Positions 9,701 to 26,692 of a DNA stretch of 64,000 nucleotides are shown here, one piece after another; position 1 is the stretch's first letter, and each line of letters opens with the position of its first letter. The notes under the pieces were generated by a model. The model saw nothing but the letters and a program-made list of their open reading frames with translations. It was not told the DNA's origin and made no database searches. The DNA lies in the NCBI GenBank assembly GCA_028023455.1, contig JAQFVV010000030.1, positions 10,279,649 through 10,343,648 of the forward strand. Reading direction: 5' to 3'. This DNA comes from Epiperipatus broadwayi. Taxonomy: Eukaryota; Onychophora; Udeonychophora; Euonychophora; Peripatidae. The translations under genes and the position numbers were made by a program.

Positions 9701-11209
9701 GAGCTGATGAAGCACAACATATTCCAACTTTATAGAGAACAATTATTTGATCTCTCTCTTCTAATATAAACTTGAAATCAATTAATGGTGAAACTGAAGA
9801 AAATAAACATTTTGTTAATCCACATTCTGAATGCTCAACTACTTTCCTCTCAATCTCATTCTTTACCTCAACCTCAATCTCATTACTATTTGAGATTAAT
9901 GGTTTTTCTTTGGAAAGTTAACCTTGACAATGGTGCATACTATTTTATCAAGACATTGAATTAATCAAAACTAACATACAGTTTAACCACAAAAGTATTT
10001 TATTTACATCATATAAACCATGAAAACATTAAATATAATATATATTGTAATCTTTTGATTACACTTGCTTTTGAGAGAAATTGTTTTATAGTTAATTTGT
10101 AAAAATTTTAAATATTTTTTCTTGTGTAGTACAATTTACTTATATCTTTTAAGTTAGAAGTTTTGATAATAATATATAAGTGGGGTGTTATATGTCATTA
10201 ATTTTGTAACGGTATATTTCAATCTTATATTGAAATAAAATTTAAATATTTAATGTACATATTATAAGTTATAAGCTAAAGTTAAGATAATATCTGTTAA
10301 TTTTATACTTCAACAGTAATTTTGTAAATCAAGTAGTAAGTAATCTTAATGCTAAGATAAGTTAATCTATAATATTATCAGTCAAAATTAAAGTTAAGTC
10401 TGTATTGTTAATTAAATAATTTAATAATAAATTATTAAAATAAATTATATTTTCTTCTATCATTTAATTAATTCAAGACAGTGTTACTTTAAATGTGTGT
10501 ATAGAGAATAAATCATTTTACTTCCTTGTTCAAAATTGATTGTGTTATTATGCTCAGAAATTATAAAGTAATTTTACTATATATTTAAAATTATAAAGTA
10601 ATAAAAAGAGGAATATAGTATATAAAACTATGTTGGATAAAAGTATGGCATATTTATTAATTTAAAAATAAATATTTTAAAGATTAAATATTTAGTAACT
10701 TTATTATTTTACAATAATTAGATAATATAATTAATTATTTTAATTTAAATCAATTTTGTCTTCATTAACCAATAAGAAGTAACTGTTTTTCAATTTGCTA
10801 AACATCACATAAAAAAGTTTATAAAAGGTGAAACCAGGTATCTAGATGTTCACTTATACATTCATTCTTATTTTCATTTTAAATAAATAAAAATGTATAT
10901 CTCTGGCTAAATTAAAGTAATTTTACTGGTATAAGTATTGCTGAATTTATTAAAAATGTACTTTTAAGGAGTTAAAACAATTGAATCGCAAATAAATATC
11001 ATTCCAAAGAATGTTTAAATAGTCTGATAAAAGGAATGGAGTAAGAAAAACATTATTCTTTATTCAGGGATAATTCTACACTGGTTATATCATCTCAATT
11101 AGGCATAATATCTATATCATACTGGAAACTTGCTTATTATCTTAGAAGAAATGCTTCCTATCAACAAGAAATCATCCATAAGAAAGTCAACAAATTATAT
11201 AAGAATGTT
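9701..11209. other. AT-rich sequence, nothing recognised
   Basis: No coding frame or repeat pairing found. It includes a CT-rich stretch near 9838-9890 (CTCAACTACTTTCCTCTCAA). Confidence 0.45.
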
Positions 11210-11460
11210 GTTTTTTTTTTTTTAATTTTAAACTTTATTTAAACTTTCAAATACAAACAACTTGTTAGTAATAACACACAAATAGACAATACAGGTTAGT
11301 AATTACACAACGTTTCAAGTAGTATTATTTTCCATCTTCTTTAGGTGTTGCTGGCCTATATGCACAGTGACAATATTAGCTTAGAAGTTGAACTTGCACC
11401 TTTAGATTCTTGAATATCGAATTTAAAGCAAATGCTCTACCAACTGAGCTATTCTGCAAA
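11210..11460 (-). mobile_element. tRNA-derived SINE family B, copy 1
   Basis: The minus strand begins with a tRNA-like head: GCAGAATAGCTCAGTTGGTA then GAGCATTTGC (A box), and GTGCAAGTTCAACTTC (B box). A body follows: CAGTGACAATATTAG-type sequence read in reverse, GGCCAGCAACACCTAAAGAA, AATAATACTACTTGAAACGT and ACTAACAAGTTGTTTGTATT, ending in a poly-A tail. It shares body and tail with copies at 33150-33345 and 38283-38722. Unlike family A it has a long tRNA-unrelated body. Confidence 0.85.
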
Positions 11461-11817
11461 GGTGTTTATCTTTTTATTCTTATCTTAATTACTGCTATGT
11501 GAAGTTTAAATTATGCAATGATTTAATTAATAAGGTAATTAAACCTAGATCATATAAGCCTTTTAGGATTTTATTATTAATTGTAAATAATTTTGTTTGG
11601 AACTTTTATATATTAAACAAGTTTTCTGATTAAATTATTTAAATGCACTTCAAGATAAGATATTTTAAAAACTGAAAATTTTTAAAATTGTTTTATAGGA
11701 GAATTGAATATCTTAAAAAAGAAATTAAAATTTAAAGTTTTCTAGTTTATATATTATTTTTAAGAATAATTGATCAATTATGTTACACTATTTATTATGT
11801 ATTCAATAATTTTGCTT

Positions 11818-12740
11818 AACAAATCCTTCAATACCCAAATCCAAAGGATTTGCAACCAAATCATCTGGAGGGGCCGAACACCTTTAATCGGCTCAGCTCG
11901 TTTATTTCAACACAAGAAACTCAATGGGCTGTCCCTCCATTCAGTAAACACTATTATGCACCAGAAACAACACTCCCTGGTGTACAGCCTGATAAAAAAA
12001 TACTCCACAGCTGTCATAATAAACCCCGTAATACCCACAGATAGACCACCACCTCCACGCACGGCCTGGATAAACTACATCATTAGCAAACTTCTCAGAC
12101 ACAACGTCAATTCCATCTTGGCCCTCCAGAAAAAGATCAACATCTGGGAAGCACATGCACTACTGAATCCAGAGCCAATAACTATCCGAATACAACTAGG
12201 CCAGACCAATCACAGAATTATGAAAACTTTTAAACACCTTGTAATGGAACCAAAGCTTTTGGATCACATTATAAAAATAAATCTTGGCGTAATTCCAACA
12301 AGCTGGTTCCTACATTACAGAAGATACATGACAAAGATAGAGCCAACATGCTATCTCTATCAAAGAGATGATGAAACCTTCGAACACATCATGTCTCTTT
12401 GCCCAGGATATCACGACATCAGGAGATCCATTAGTATGGAATGTAGCATTCCTCTCCTCAAGATCCTAGACCTTAAGAGCTGCTTGCACTCCGGTGACTT
12501 CCCAGTCATCCGTATGGCTATATTTATCTCATATGCCCTATGGATGGCCAGATGCGGTTCCAAATTCACAACACCCAGACCTGATCCATTTGGAATATTC
12601 AACCTCCAGCTGGAAAAGTTGCAGGCAAAGGACTTAATACTGGCCACTAAATTCTTATTCAAAAACACATGGGGCCTATATAGAAGGATCGCCCCATAAA
12701 TGAGACACCTAACAACTTAGATGACAAGCGTTTCAATGGA
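11818..12740 (+). mobile_element. L1/Tx1-like LINE, 5'-truncated 3' end
   Basis: The open frame 11770-12699 (309 codons) is LINE-derived from about residue 17. IIWRGRTPLIGSARLFQHKK with LNGLSLHSV matches the FxWxGKxPxI...GGLxLPN motif that follows the RT domain of L1/Tx1-type LINEs. CYLYQRDDETFEHIMSLCP is the zf-RVT finger (CxxC...ETxxHxxxxC) with the second Cys changed to Tyr. The remainder runs to a TAA at 12697-12699, followed by a 3' UTR. The first residues (MINYVTLFIM...) come from host AT-rich sequence. Base composition is markedly richer in C/G than the flanks, so it is a fairly recent insertion. RT catalytic and endonuclease parts are missing. Confidence 0.82.
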
Positions 12741-13560
12741 ATTCATATGAACCCCAATTAAAACAGCAGACTGTATCCATTGGCCTTACATGGCTTAAAC
12801 AAGTGTATTACTCACAATAAAATTTATTTAAAACTATTTATTATGTACAAATAAGGAAAGTTAGAAAATAAAATAATTAAAATAAAAGTACTTATATTGT
12901 ATTTAATTAAGCCTAAAATGAATACAATGTTCACTGGAAAATTAATTGCTAGTATTATACACTTTTCATGATTAAAGTTCCATTTATATTCACCATTCAT
13001 CACTATTAATTTTTCCAAAGAAGAATCTACAATGGTTACCTGAAATTGCCATGTGATATGCAGCCCATTTAAAAGAAACCAAGCAGTCACCATAAAAAGG
13101 GAAGGATCAACCATTTTGAGTGTTTTTATTGATAGTATGGGTGGCTAAAAATTACCCCAAGGATGAACTTGCCTCTTCCAGCATAACTCCAATTTCCATC
13201 ATGGTATAAACTACTGACCCAACCAACCTGCTGTTTCACTGACCAATAAACTGGACCCTGAAGCTTCTTTCTCAACTACCTGCTAAAGAAATGACACCAC
13301 TCATTTGAATCCTCAATTAGAGTATGTACTTCCAAAATCAAAATCCTGCAGCATAAAAGTTTCCCAGTAAAATTTGAGAACTTTATTTATAGCCAATAAT
13401 CTAGTCTTTCATCATTATAGTGTGATAAGCACATATGTTTGGTATAAAATCAGTTCTGTGTTAAGTAACTTTATAACTAATATGTATTATTAATTAATAT
13501 AATATTTTAAGCTTTTCATTAATTTCCCTCTATGGATGAATAATTAATTTATTTTTCTTT
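12741..13560. other. No gene recognised
   Basis: The part 13130-13400 is more complex than average (GGTGGCTAAAAATTACCCCA ... CTGAAGCTTCTTTCTCAAC) but gives no frame above 96 codons and no known motif. Confidence 0.4.
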
Positions 13561-13860
13561 TAGTAATTAACTCTTAACTCTTAAGAAAGTTGTTTAATGC
13601 CTTTAGTTGTGTATTGCATGTAAATACTCATTTATAAATCATTATTTATAAATTTTCCTTAAATTTAAAAAATAGATAAAGTTTGTTATTGTAGCCAAAG
13701 AATTATTTCTTTTGATTCTCCATTACTTTAGTTAACTCTTAAGAAAGTTATTTAATGACTTTAGTTATGTAGTTTATACACATGCGCAATTGTCATTTAT
13801 CAGTCATTCAATTTAAAAAACAGTTTGCTGCTTTAAGTATTTGATTTGTGCAATTGACCT
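13561..13860 (+). repeat. Direct duplication, ~167 bp period
   Basis: AACTCTTAAGAAAGTTGTTT with AATGCCTTTAGTTGTGTA near 13572-13612 recurs as AACTCTTAAGAAAGTTATTT with AATGACTTTAGTTATGTA near 13734-13775. Both are followed by CATTTAT...AATCATT/CAGTCATT and TTTAAAAAA strings. Confidence 0.65.
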
Positions 13861-14650
13861 TAACTTAATCAATATGTTTGTTGTATTATATTTTCAGAAG
13901 GTTATTAGAAAGTTATGTGTGTGAGAGATAAATAATTGTCCACCTTTATAATTTATGGGATTTATCGGAACCGTCATTAGCTTTGTCTTTGGTAACTACG
14001 CCTCTGTCCAAAGAACAATATATATGATTTTAATGTAATTTTTTTTTGAATAGTAGTCTGTCTTTATTTCATTAAGCATTAGTATGGCTACCAGTGCCTT
14101 CGATTTTACCACTGCTTTATTCAGAGTGAATCTCTCTGAGCCTCTGTTGGCAAAGTCTCTGACAAGCTATGCTCTTGCAATGTTAAGAGATACCATATTA
14201 CTTACCATTGGTAGGAGAATCAGGATTATTATTGCTGAGGTTGTTATATGAATCACACCTCCTGTATTGTTTTTATATTATTTGTTTTTAATGCTCTAAT
14301 TATTTTGGACAAGGCTCAACACACATGGGAACAATTTAACGTATATGTTCAGAATATAAAATGTTTCAATACTTTGATATTATGGTAAAATGATTGAATC
14401 TTTCTCTTTAAAGAACTGTTGAAGTAAAAGGTAATTAAGATTCAGATTTATTTATTAGACAATGATGTTTGGATTATTGAGTTAACAAACTATCCATTAG
14501 TGCAATTAATTGATGTTAAATTTATTGATTTTTTATGCATTGTATTTTCATTTTAGTAATTAATAAATATTATTTTAATTATTTAAATTTGCCTGCTGTT
14601 TATTTGCTAATAATCTGTCTCCCAATTGCTTAATAGTTATATGCCTCATA
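13861..14650. other. No gene recognised
   Basis: AT-rich; no repeat pairing or coding signal seen. Confidence 0.45.
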
Positions 14651-14654
14651 ACTA

Positions 14655-14865
14655 TATAATGTTCTTTCCCTCTAAATCCAATCAAAAATATATATACACT
14701 CTCCTTTTTTCTTTCCAAAAACTTTATTGTTTCCATCACCATGTATATACATTTACTTGTTTATCACATATGGTGATGGAAACATTAAAGTTTTTGGAAA
14801 GAAAAAAGGAGAGTATATATATTATTTGATTGGATTTAGGGGGAAAGAACATTATATTTTATAAA
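14655..14865. repeat. Long hairpin, ~85 bp arms and short loop
   Basis: The left arm runs AATGTTCTTTCCCTCTAAAT, CCAATCAAAAATATATATAC, CTCTCCTTTTTTCTTTCC and GTTTCCATCACCAT. Its reverse complement follows after about 25 bases (ATGGTGATGGAAACA ... GGATTTAGGGGGAAAGAACA). Arms differ at a few positions only. A transcript would fold into a near-perfect hairpin. It may be a palindromic MITE or a recent inverted duplication. Confidence 0.85.
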
Positions 14866-18990
<4,125 letters not shown>

Positions 18991-19113
18991 AAGAGTGCAG
19001 TTCACTATAAAAGGAAGATTAATAATGTTACAAATTAACTACAGCTTGATAAAGCAGTGCTAAGTGATAGTTAATTTGTAATTTTTTTTCTTTATAGAGA
19101 ACTACACTCTTAT
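18991..19113. mobile_element. Small palindromic MITE
   Basis: AAGAGTGCAGTTCACTATAA at the left pairs with TTCTTTATAGAGAACTACAC and TCTT at the right. The inner parts GTTACAAATTAACTA and TAGTTAATTTGTAAT also pair, so the element is almost wholly palindromic around GCAGTGC. It is flanked by TTACA/TATAA, compatible with a TA target. It has no coding capacity. Confidence 0.7.
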
Positions 19114-22100
19114 AATTGAATATTGTAATCTATTTCAGAGCTATCAAAGCCCAGGGTATTATAAAAAAAGATACATTACCAATAAAAGAAATACAAATTT
19201 CATTCAATATAAAACCAAAAATAAGTTTCAATCATATACTATACTATTAATAATTAATTTTTAAATTATGTATTATATTATCTAAAATTTTCAGTCAAGT
19301 AATGCTAAATTAAAATTTTCTAGTCAAATTAATGCTATTATTGTTAATTTAAAGTATTTTCAGTGAAAATAAAAAGGAGAAGAAGGAAATGATTTTATGA
19401 ATTATGCAATTAATATTCTATTTTCTAAATCCAAGTCAAAAAATAATATTTACTTGCTATATTTTAAATCATAATATCAAAATTTATTTCCAGACATTTG
19501 CAAAACAATAGTGTTAAAATAAACTTAAGAAGTTATAGTATCAAAAAATATATAAATTTCATGCAGCATAAAGCTAAAAATTATTTCTGAATGTACATTA
19601 TTAATAATTCATTTTAAAATGTCTTCTATGTATTAGTTAAAATATTCAGTCAAGAAATTTCAAATTAAAGCCTATAGGAATGCTAATTTCTGCCAAATTA
19701 AGACTGCTTATTATCATAAATTTCTGTCAAATCAAAACTGCTTATTATTGCAAATGTACTTTTAATTAAAAAAAGAAAAGAAAAAAGGTAGGTGGGAGAT
19801 GAATTAATGCATTTAGTAATAAATTTTATATGATGAAAATGCAATTCAAATGAATTAAAGCAATTTCATGCCATTAATTTTTATTTACATGAACAGTATT
19901 TCAGTCATTACAACATAATATATTTATTCAAAAAATTGCAAGGTCATTTCAAGAAATGGCTACTTCACATAATAAAATATGACATCACATGCCATAAAAT
20001 GTTCATACATAATGTATTTGTGTATAAAGTGATGTTTATTTAGATCTGTATAATACATACTATAAAAAAGATCTTAAATATTTATTACAATAAGCAAACA
20101 TTAAATATATTTCATTCTTTTTAAATATATCAGAATTTTTAATTTTTTTCAAAGTTATGATAATGTGCAGTTTTATAAATTGGATATCCTTATATCATTG
20201 ATATATAACAAGTCTTTACGGTCACATGAGTACAGTTAATGAGATATATTAGCATTGCTTTTTTTAATTTTAAATAATTCACATAAATAATATAAGACCA
20301 TGAACTTAAATAAAATGAAACTTCAGTTTGGTTTTTTTTTTCAGCGCAATGATTTTGTGGAACACAAAATGTCAATGGTGAGCTCACTCTCCTTTTTTTG
20401 ATCAATCTTTTTTTTTTTTGGTAAATTTGCACAATGAAACAAACATTTTTTTTTTGGCAGCAATATTGAATTTTTTTAAAAAAATATATAACTATTACTG
20501 GAATCATAGCAGCATCTAATTCACCTGAACACCACATCACTCCTTCTGCCTATGGATCAAAAAAGCATTCCAATCTTCAAAATATACTAATTTTAACAAC
20601 TAATGCAGAATTTTGTTGATATTTTGGATAAAAATACTGATAATAAATTGCTGATGACAACATTGAAGAGCCTTTGACATCACACATAAAAGACTTAACT
20701 AATGAGGAATTAATGCAACAGGATGAAGAAAAGGAAGATAATGAAAAAAGAAAGTCAGCAAATCTGTAGAGAAGCCATGAACAGCATTTTGTAAGAATTT
20801 GATCTGACTTACAATGCTCCAGCAAATACAAAACTACCTTATGTCTATGTGTAATACACATGCTGTACAAAAACAAAAATCAAAAAGCAATCAATTACTA
20901 ATTCTAAAGTTTTTCACTAGAGATCTTCAAACATACAAGATCATCAAATGATTAAAAAACAATCACTAATAACTCAGTTATCTGGGTGGTGACTGTGAAA
21001 TGAAAAGATTATAAAAAGAACATCATTATTGTGTATTATTTTTCTTTTTACATAGATTTAAGTTGCACTATCTTACATACAGATGTATTTTAAGTGTATA
21101 TCTGCACAATACACAATAGTACAGTTTACACATAAATATATGGTACATTAGGGTTTTAAAACTTATATATAGTAGGCTAAGTTGTTTGTTAATACATTTA
21201 TGGTATAATTTTTATTGTATCCAGGAATGAGTTAAATTTTCCACCATAAAAAACCATTGTAATTCCTTGCTTTTTATTCAATCTTCTTGCTTTACAATTA
21301 GTTTTGGGGAACCAATTGTCCTCAAGGTATACTTATTATAACATTAAATCTTTAAATTCAATTTCCAGAACAGATCACTTTCTTCAAAAGGCAAATGTTA
21401 AAATATGTATTGCAAGCAGTAATATTTAATGTCTAATATATTCTTATTCTAATTTTGTTTTTTAAGAAAATTGCATCAAAAATATTTTTAATGATGTAAT
21501 TAATAAGTATTTTAAATTTGCATTCCGTGCATAAAATATTTATATTACTTCTGAACATTCCATGCATAAAATATTTTTATTAATTCAGAAAACTAAAGCT
21601 AGATACTTGCGTATTAGTTCTGAAATGTAGGGGATATAGGACACCTTTTTACACTTGCAATAAATGTGTAATCTTGCGATCACATAAAATTTAAACAAAA
21701 TAAACTCTGCAATGTTATCCGATCTCATGTGAAAACTATTGTTGTTATACATTTTATTACTTTTAATCATGTGAAAGTCACATATAATTCCGCTCCATAT
21801 TTTATACTTTTAGTTACGTGAAAGTTATCAGCAGATTGATATGAAGGTGAAAAGGCACAGCATGTCTAATACACACTCCATGTGGCGGACTAATACTCAA
21901 AAATGAAAGAATTATTAGAAGTGGTAATGAGAGTATATTGTGTACTATTATTGCTTTATATTAGATCACTGTTTGCATAAATTTAAAACAACGAGATAAT
22001 TCTTAGCCTTATCAGTTGGGTAGCTGTAAAGTAAAAAAATTTAATATATATTTTTAATATTATCAATTTTTTAAATATGTATAGCCACACATTATATGTG

Positions 22101-23103
22101 CGCGTGTGTGACTTAATGGTTTTGCATTATCCATTGTTAAAAAGTATAAGAATTTATGAAAGTAAAACTCAATTACTAAATTCTAGTTTTAAAAAATGTA
22201 TCTGTAATTAAAATAGTTATTGTTTTTATCCGCTTAGAAAAATAGATTTTATCTGTTGACCGGAAAGAATTCGCCTAAGGAATATCTTCCAGACATTTTA
22301 TTCATAAGACTCAAAAAAGGGAACAGAATCATGTTAACGGAATTTAATGTTACACATTTAGAGAAATTATGGATGTACATTTGTATGTATGTGAACATTT
22401 ATCTACAATATATAATAATTAATGAATAAAATATATATTTAAACAATGGGAGATATTACTCCATTCTACTACAAATATAAGCTTCAATATTATTTTTCCA
22501 ATTATACTTATATTTTACTTAAGGTGTGCTACAGGTTTAAATATCTATTAACCATAATAAAATAGTAAATCTAATTTCATATATAAATATCTTTGATGTT
22601 CTCTGTTTTTTAAGTGTTAACGTATTAAAAAAACAATTACACACACACAATATTTAAAGAGATAATATAGCATTAAACTCCAATACAAAAAAAAAGGATT
22701 TTTTTTATAACAATACGTAAAACTTAAATATATAATAAATAATAAATGTGATAAGAATATATATAAATAAATAGTTGGCAGATTTTAGTATACTCTTTGG
22801 TAAATGTCATAAACCACTATCCACATTGTACATATATTTAAACTAATTATAATCCTGACAGGTATATGATAAATAATGCTAATATCTTCTAATTGCTTAT
22901 TTATTGTTTATCATATATTTAATGGCTCCTGCAAAGGAGTTTGGTATTATTTTGTTAATTCAGGAAGGTTTATTATTGGCCATTCCATGTGTTCTTCTCA
23001 TTGTGGTTGTCATTATGATGTGATGATTCATATAGTCAATGAGCATTGATGAGTTTCTCACTAACACATATCAGTCATCATAGTGAATTTTTTTATTTTT
23101 TAT
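19114..23103. other. AT-rich sequence, no gene recognised
   Basis: Short frames (116 codons at 20190-20540 minus, 99 codons at 20577-20876 minus) are poly-T driven and match nothing I know. A direct near-duplication CATTCCGTGCATAAAATATT / CATTCCATGCATAAAATATT lies near 21522 and 21557. Confidence 0.45.
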
Positions 23104-23204
23104 ATGTCATAGCATCGGCCGGGAGGTGAACCCACAACCGTCTGCAACCAACTACTTGCTTGCAAGGTACCTGCGATGACCTCTTGGCTACCAGCGCTTG
23201 ACAT
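23104..23204 (-). mobile_element. SINE family A, copy 7
   Basis: The minus strand reads TGTCAAGCGCTGGTAGCCAA, GAGGTCATCGCAGGTACCTT, GTTGTGGGTTCACCTCCC, GGCCGATGCTATGACAT. TAGTGAATTT on the left and TAGTAAATTT on the right suggest a diverged target-site duplication. Confidence 0.86.
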
Positions 23205-24532
23205 AGTAAATTTACTTCTGAGTTATTGGTTAATTCTTAACTGAAACATTATTAAATTTTCTTGAAAGCATGTGTGTGAATGATCTTTTTTGAAATAGAT
23301 CTTTACAAACATGAATTCTAGTCTTTATTTCCAAAATATGATATAGTTACCAGCCAAATGGGCTGCTGATGGGTACAAGTTGTAGGTCACTGAGAATCCC
23401 AATTGCAGACTAAGACTGCCATTGTATGATAACCCTTTATTTAGATATGAATGCAGATTACTTTTAAGAGAAAAATGTTTGCACAAATTAATATATAAAT
23501 ACTTTAGCGTTAAATGGAGCATTGTAAGACTTTATGGAGTTTTTAAAAAAGATGAATAAACAGTTTATTTAAAAAGTAGACATATATTTTACTAAAAAGG
23601 CTCAAATATTGAAAGCATGAGTGAACTGGGATTCATTATAACTAAAAGGTGAAAGAATAACATTAGAAATTGAGGGTATATTAGACAGGGTGGCAAAATA
23701 GGAATTCACATTAGTAAAAGATACCAAATACAAATAATTGAAGCTTATGCCCAACAAAATTTTCCCTGTGATAATGAAGTAGAGAATTTGGTATGGATTT
23801 ACAAAATTTATTTGTTCACACTAAACATTAAGGAATCTTAATGCTAGAATATTGTAGGTAAATATTGTTATAATTATAGAATAAAAAAAACACAGATTTG
23901 TGGACTTTGAAAAAAAATAAAACTGTATATTATAAATTCTTTCTTTGAAAAAAATTCTAAATGGAAATGGACATGGCAGCACTCAAATGAAGCTGAATTG
24001 AACTATATTTTGACTAACTGAAAGTATATATTGTAAAATAGTAATGTTCTTAATAGATTCAACACACAAAAAAAAATATTAATTAAGGTAATGCTAGCTA
24101 AATATTAATGCTAAACTAAAAAGACAAAAAGCCTGTATTAATAGTTGATAGTGAATTTAAATTAGAACTTGCAAATTATTTAGAATATTAATACATTTTG
24201 AAGATAGTTCAAGCTTGATTAAATATCAATAAAAAGATTACAATATTCTATTATGAACTGCAAAAAAATAGATGGTACTTTATTAGTAAATTTTTTATTA
24301 AAATAGGATAAAAGAGAAAAAGAAATACAAAAATTTTTAAAAGTGATCTTTAAAAAGAAATGTATATCTAGAATTTTATAAAACAATGCAAAAAGAATTA
24401 ACATTGATATTAGAAAATGTAACTGTGAATTTGTGAAGAAAGCTATAGAAATGAATACAAATCTCAAAAGTGTAAAAAATCTTGATATTGGGTGGAAAAT
24501 TATTGTAGAAATAAGAAGAAAAAACAGAACTA

Positions 24533-24635
24533 ATCAAGCATTGGTAGCCGAGAAGTCAGCGCAGCCGCCTTGCAAGCAGTTGCTTGCAGACAGTGGTTGC
24601 GGTTTCGCTTCCCAGCCGATGCTTTGACGTATGAC
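24533..24635 (+). mobile_element. SINE family A, copy 8, inside the RTE LINE
   Basis: Reads TCAAGCATTGGTAGCCGAGA, AGTCAGCGCAGCCGCCTTGC, GGTTTCGCTTCCC, GCCGATGCTTTGACG. It has an internal duplication of the anticodon-arm region (GCAAGCAGTTGCTTGCAGAC). GAACTA occurs on both sides within A-rich sequence. Confidence 0.88.
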
Positions 24636-25009
24636 AGAAAAAAAGAAAGAACTATTACTAAAAAAAAAAAGATGATTTAATTAAATGAATATAGCAATAA
24701 AAAACATGAAACACAGTATCCCCTACAACTGCGACATTTTCTCAATTGTCAAGTACTTTAAATGAAAAAATAAGTCTTGCAATTAAATCTATAAAAAAGA
24801 AAAAACTCCAAAAATGATAGAATTATTATTGATATTTTTAAAATAGCAATTGAAGATATAGAAAAATTATTATCAGGTTAGTAATATTGATATTTAGGAA
24901 GGAAAATATAAAGGAGACATTAAAAATTTAAAATGACAGTCCTGTCTACAATAAATTTTGGATTCTAATCAGTATATAAATTTTTCTACAGTACAGGCTT
25001 TTTCATACC

Positions 25010-25200
25010 TGCACTCCAATATATAATATATATGAGGTTTGAACTCAGTCTTTCACATGACCCTCAACTATCCATGCTATGTCATACTGCTGATGCACTT
25101 GATCACACATGTCGAAAAGATAAATAATCACCAATATATGTATTTTATGCTAAACCAGCACTCGTTGGGTGGTTGAGATTATCATCTCTACTCATTCTAA
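25010..25200 (-). repeat. Hammerhead repeat family 1, copy D (decayed)
   Basis: The minus strand carries stem I GATGATAATC, then CAACCACCCAACGAG in place of the normal ACCAACTGATGAG, an intact GTGCTGGTTTAGCAT stem II, AAAAT in place of GAAAT, and the normal TATTGGTGATTATTTATC. The tail GTCATGTGAAAGACTGAG ends in TTTGAACCTCATATAT sequence. The core is destroyed. Confidence 0.75.
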
Positions 25201-25651
25201 TCAACCAAAAAAAAATTTAAAAGTGTTTTTAACACATTAAATCCCATACAAATATTGAGAAAAGTTGTGGAAAGAACCAATAAATATGAATTGCTGTTAT
25301 GCTTTAGATTTGATTTTATAAGTATTTTTATGATAATCATCAAGTTAAAATCTTAAGATATTGTCATATTTTGAAGAATATTTATCATAAAGTCAACAGC
25401 AGAGATTAGTTTACATGATGATACTAAAAAGAATTAGTATAGAAAAGGATTTACGATAGAATGATCCATATCTTCAAACTTTTTATAGCTGGTTTATAAG
25501 AAATACTTAACAAAATTAAAATGGGAAGCTCAGAGAGTAAAAGCAAGATTGTTTAAGTCATCTAGATTTTGAAATTTTGCAAGAATTATCTAATGACAAT
25601 AAGAAAGGGTGGTTAAATAAATGCTTATAAGTCAAAAAGTAATGTTAAAAC

Positions 25652-25812
25652 AGGCAAAACTCTCCATACAGTAGTACCACTCAGTGCAATCCAGAGTAAT
25701 CAATGGATGCCAGAAGGCTTATGCATAAAATCCCTACTGTATGGAGAGTTTTGCCTGTTTTAATAACAGTTATGATCAAGCATAAGAAATAGTGATCATG
25801 TGAAAAAATAAT
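25652..25812 (+). repeat. Family 2 repeat, short inverted form M3
   Basis: AAACAGGCAAAACTCTCCAT at the left and ATGGAGAGTTTTGCCTGTTT at the right are perfect inverted arms, extended by TACAGTAG/CTACTGTA. Between them lies AATCAATGGATGCCAGAAGG as in the long copies. The 3' flank TAATAACAGTTATGATCAAG ... GTGATCATGTG follows. No ribozyme segment. Confidence 0.85.
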
Positions 25813-26692
25813 GTTCATTGGATTTTCTCAATAAAAGAAAATAAAGATTAATAATCATGAATTAGAAGAAATTAATAACTTGAAATATCTTGGTCAGATT
25901 ATTATTACAGATGGAAACAAAATGGATGAAATTAATCATAGAATTAAACTTGGATAAAGTGTTTTTGGTAGAAATAAGTTAATATTAAAAGGAAACGTCT
26001 ATATTTTGTAAAAAGAAAGTTTTTAATAGATGTATTTAATAATTTTTAATTATGGATCTGAGACTGAAGTATGAAGAGGAAAGAGTAACAATAAGAGATT
26101 AAAAATGAAATACAAAATGAAAGAACAAACACATATCACTAAAATTTATTGAAAGAATTAAGAAACTGAAATGGACCTGCGTTGGACATATTTCTAGAAT
26201 AGATGATAATAGATGTCCATATTAAGTTTTATAACTTAGAAAGAATATATGGGATCGGATGAGTGAACTAAAAAAGTTTGTTGATGTGATGTGAAGAAGA
26301 GGGCCTATGGATCAGAAAACTGGTTTAAACTTGGAAAGATTTTCATCCTGCAGTATTTTTGATAATAGTTAAAATGGATATTTATCAATTAATAATATTT
26401 TAATATACTGTATTTATACTTTGTAAACAAAGAGATCAAAATTTTTATAATTGATGCTAGTAAATTGGCAGGTGATTCAAAACTTTATAACCATTTACTC
26501 TATGTTTTACCAAACACACACACGTATATTGTGAAAGAATTGATCTGTCCAATTATTTTGGATAGTCGTTAATGATCTTGAATCAAAATATTTGCAGTAA
26601 AATGCTTAAATATCTCCCCATTATTTATGTATATATAACAGAATTATGTTAAACTGCTCTTATTCTTATGTTTTTTAAAGTAGTCTTATTTG

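Larger units (their letters stand above)
23610..26370 (+). mobile_element. Decayed RTE-type LINE with three later insertions
   Basis: Broken frames on the plus strand follow RTE order. Endonuclease pieces lie at 23620-24000 (DRVAK; NLNAR near 23840; then KWKWTWQHSNEAELNYILT near 23955-24018). A degenerate central part follows. RT C-terminal pieces are at 25860-26060 (LEEINNLKYLGQIIITDG, then EINHRIKLG, then NYGSETE). The final KLKWTCVGHISRMDDNR-like string and DQKTG...LERFSSC are near 26160-26350. It is interrupted by a SINE (24533-24635), a family 1 hammerhead repeat (25010-25200) and a family 2 repeat (25652-25812), and has many stops and frameshifts. It belongs to the same subfamily as 1-500 and 6609-6865. 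Confidence 0.8.

Noticed and set aside
11395-11460. Genuine tRNA gene on the minus strand
   Set aside because: The cloverleaf is imperfect and it continues into a conserved body and poly-A tail shared with other SINE B copies.
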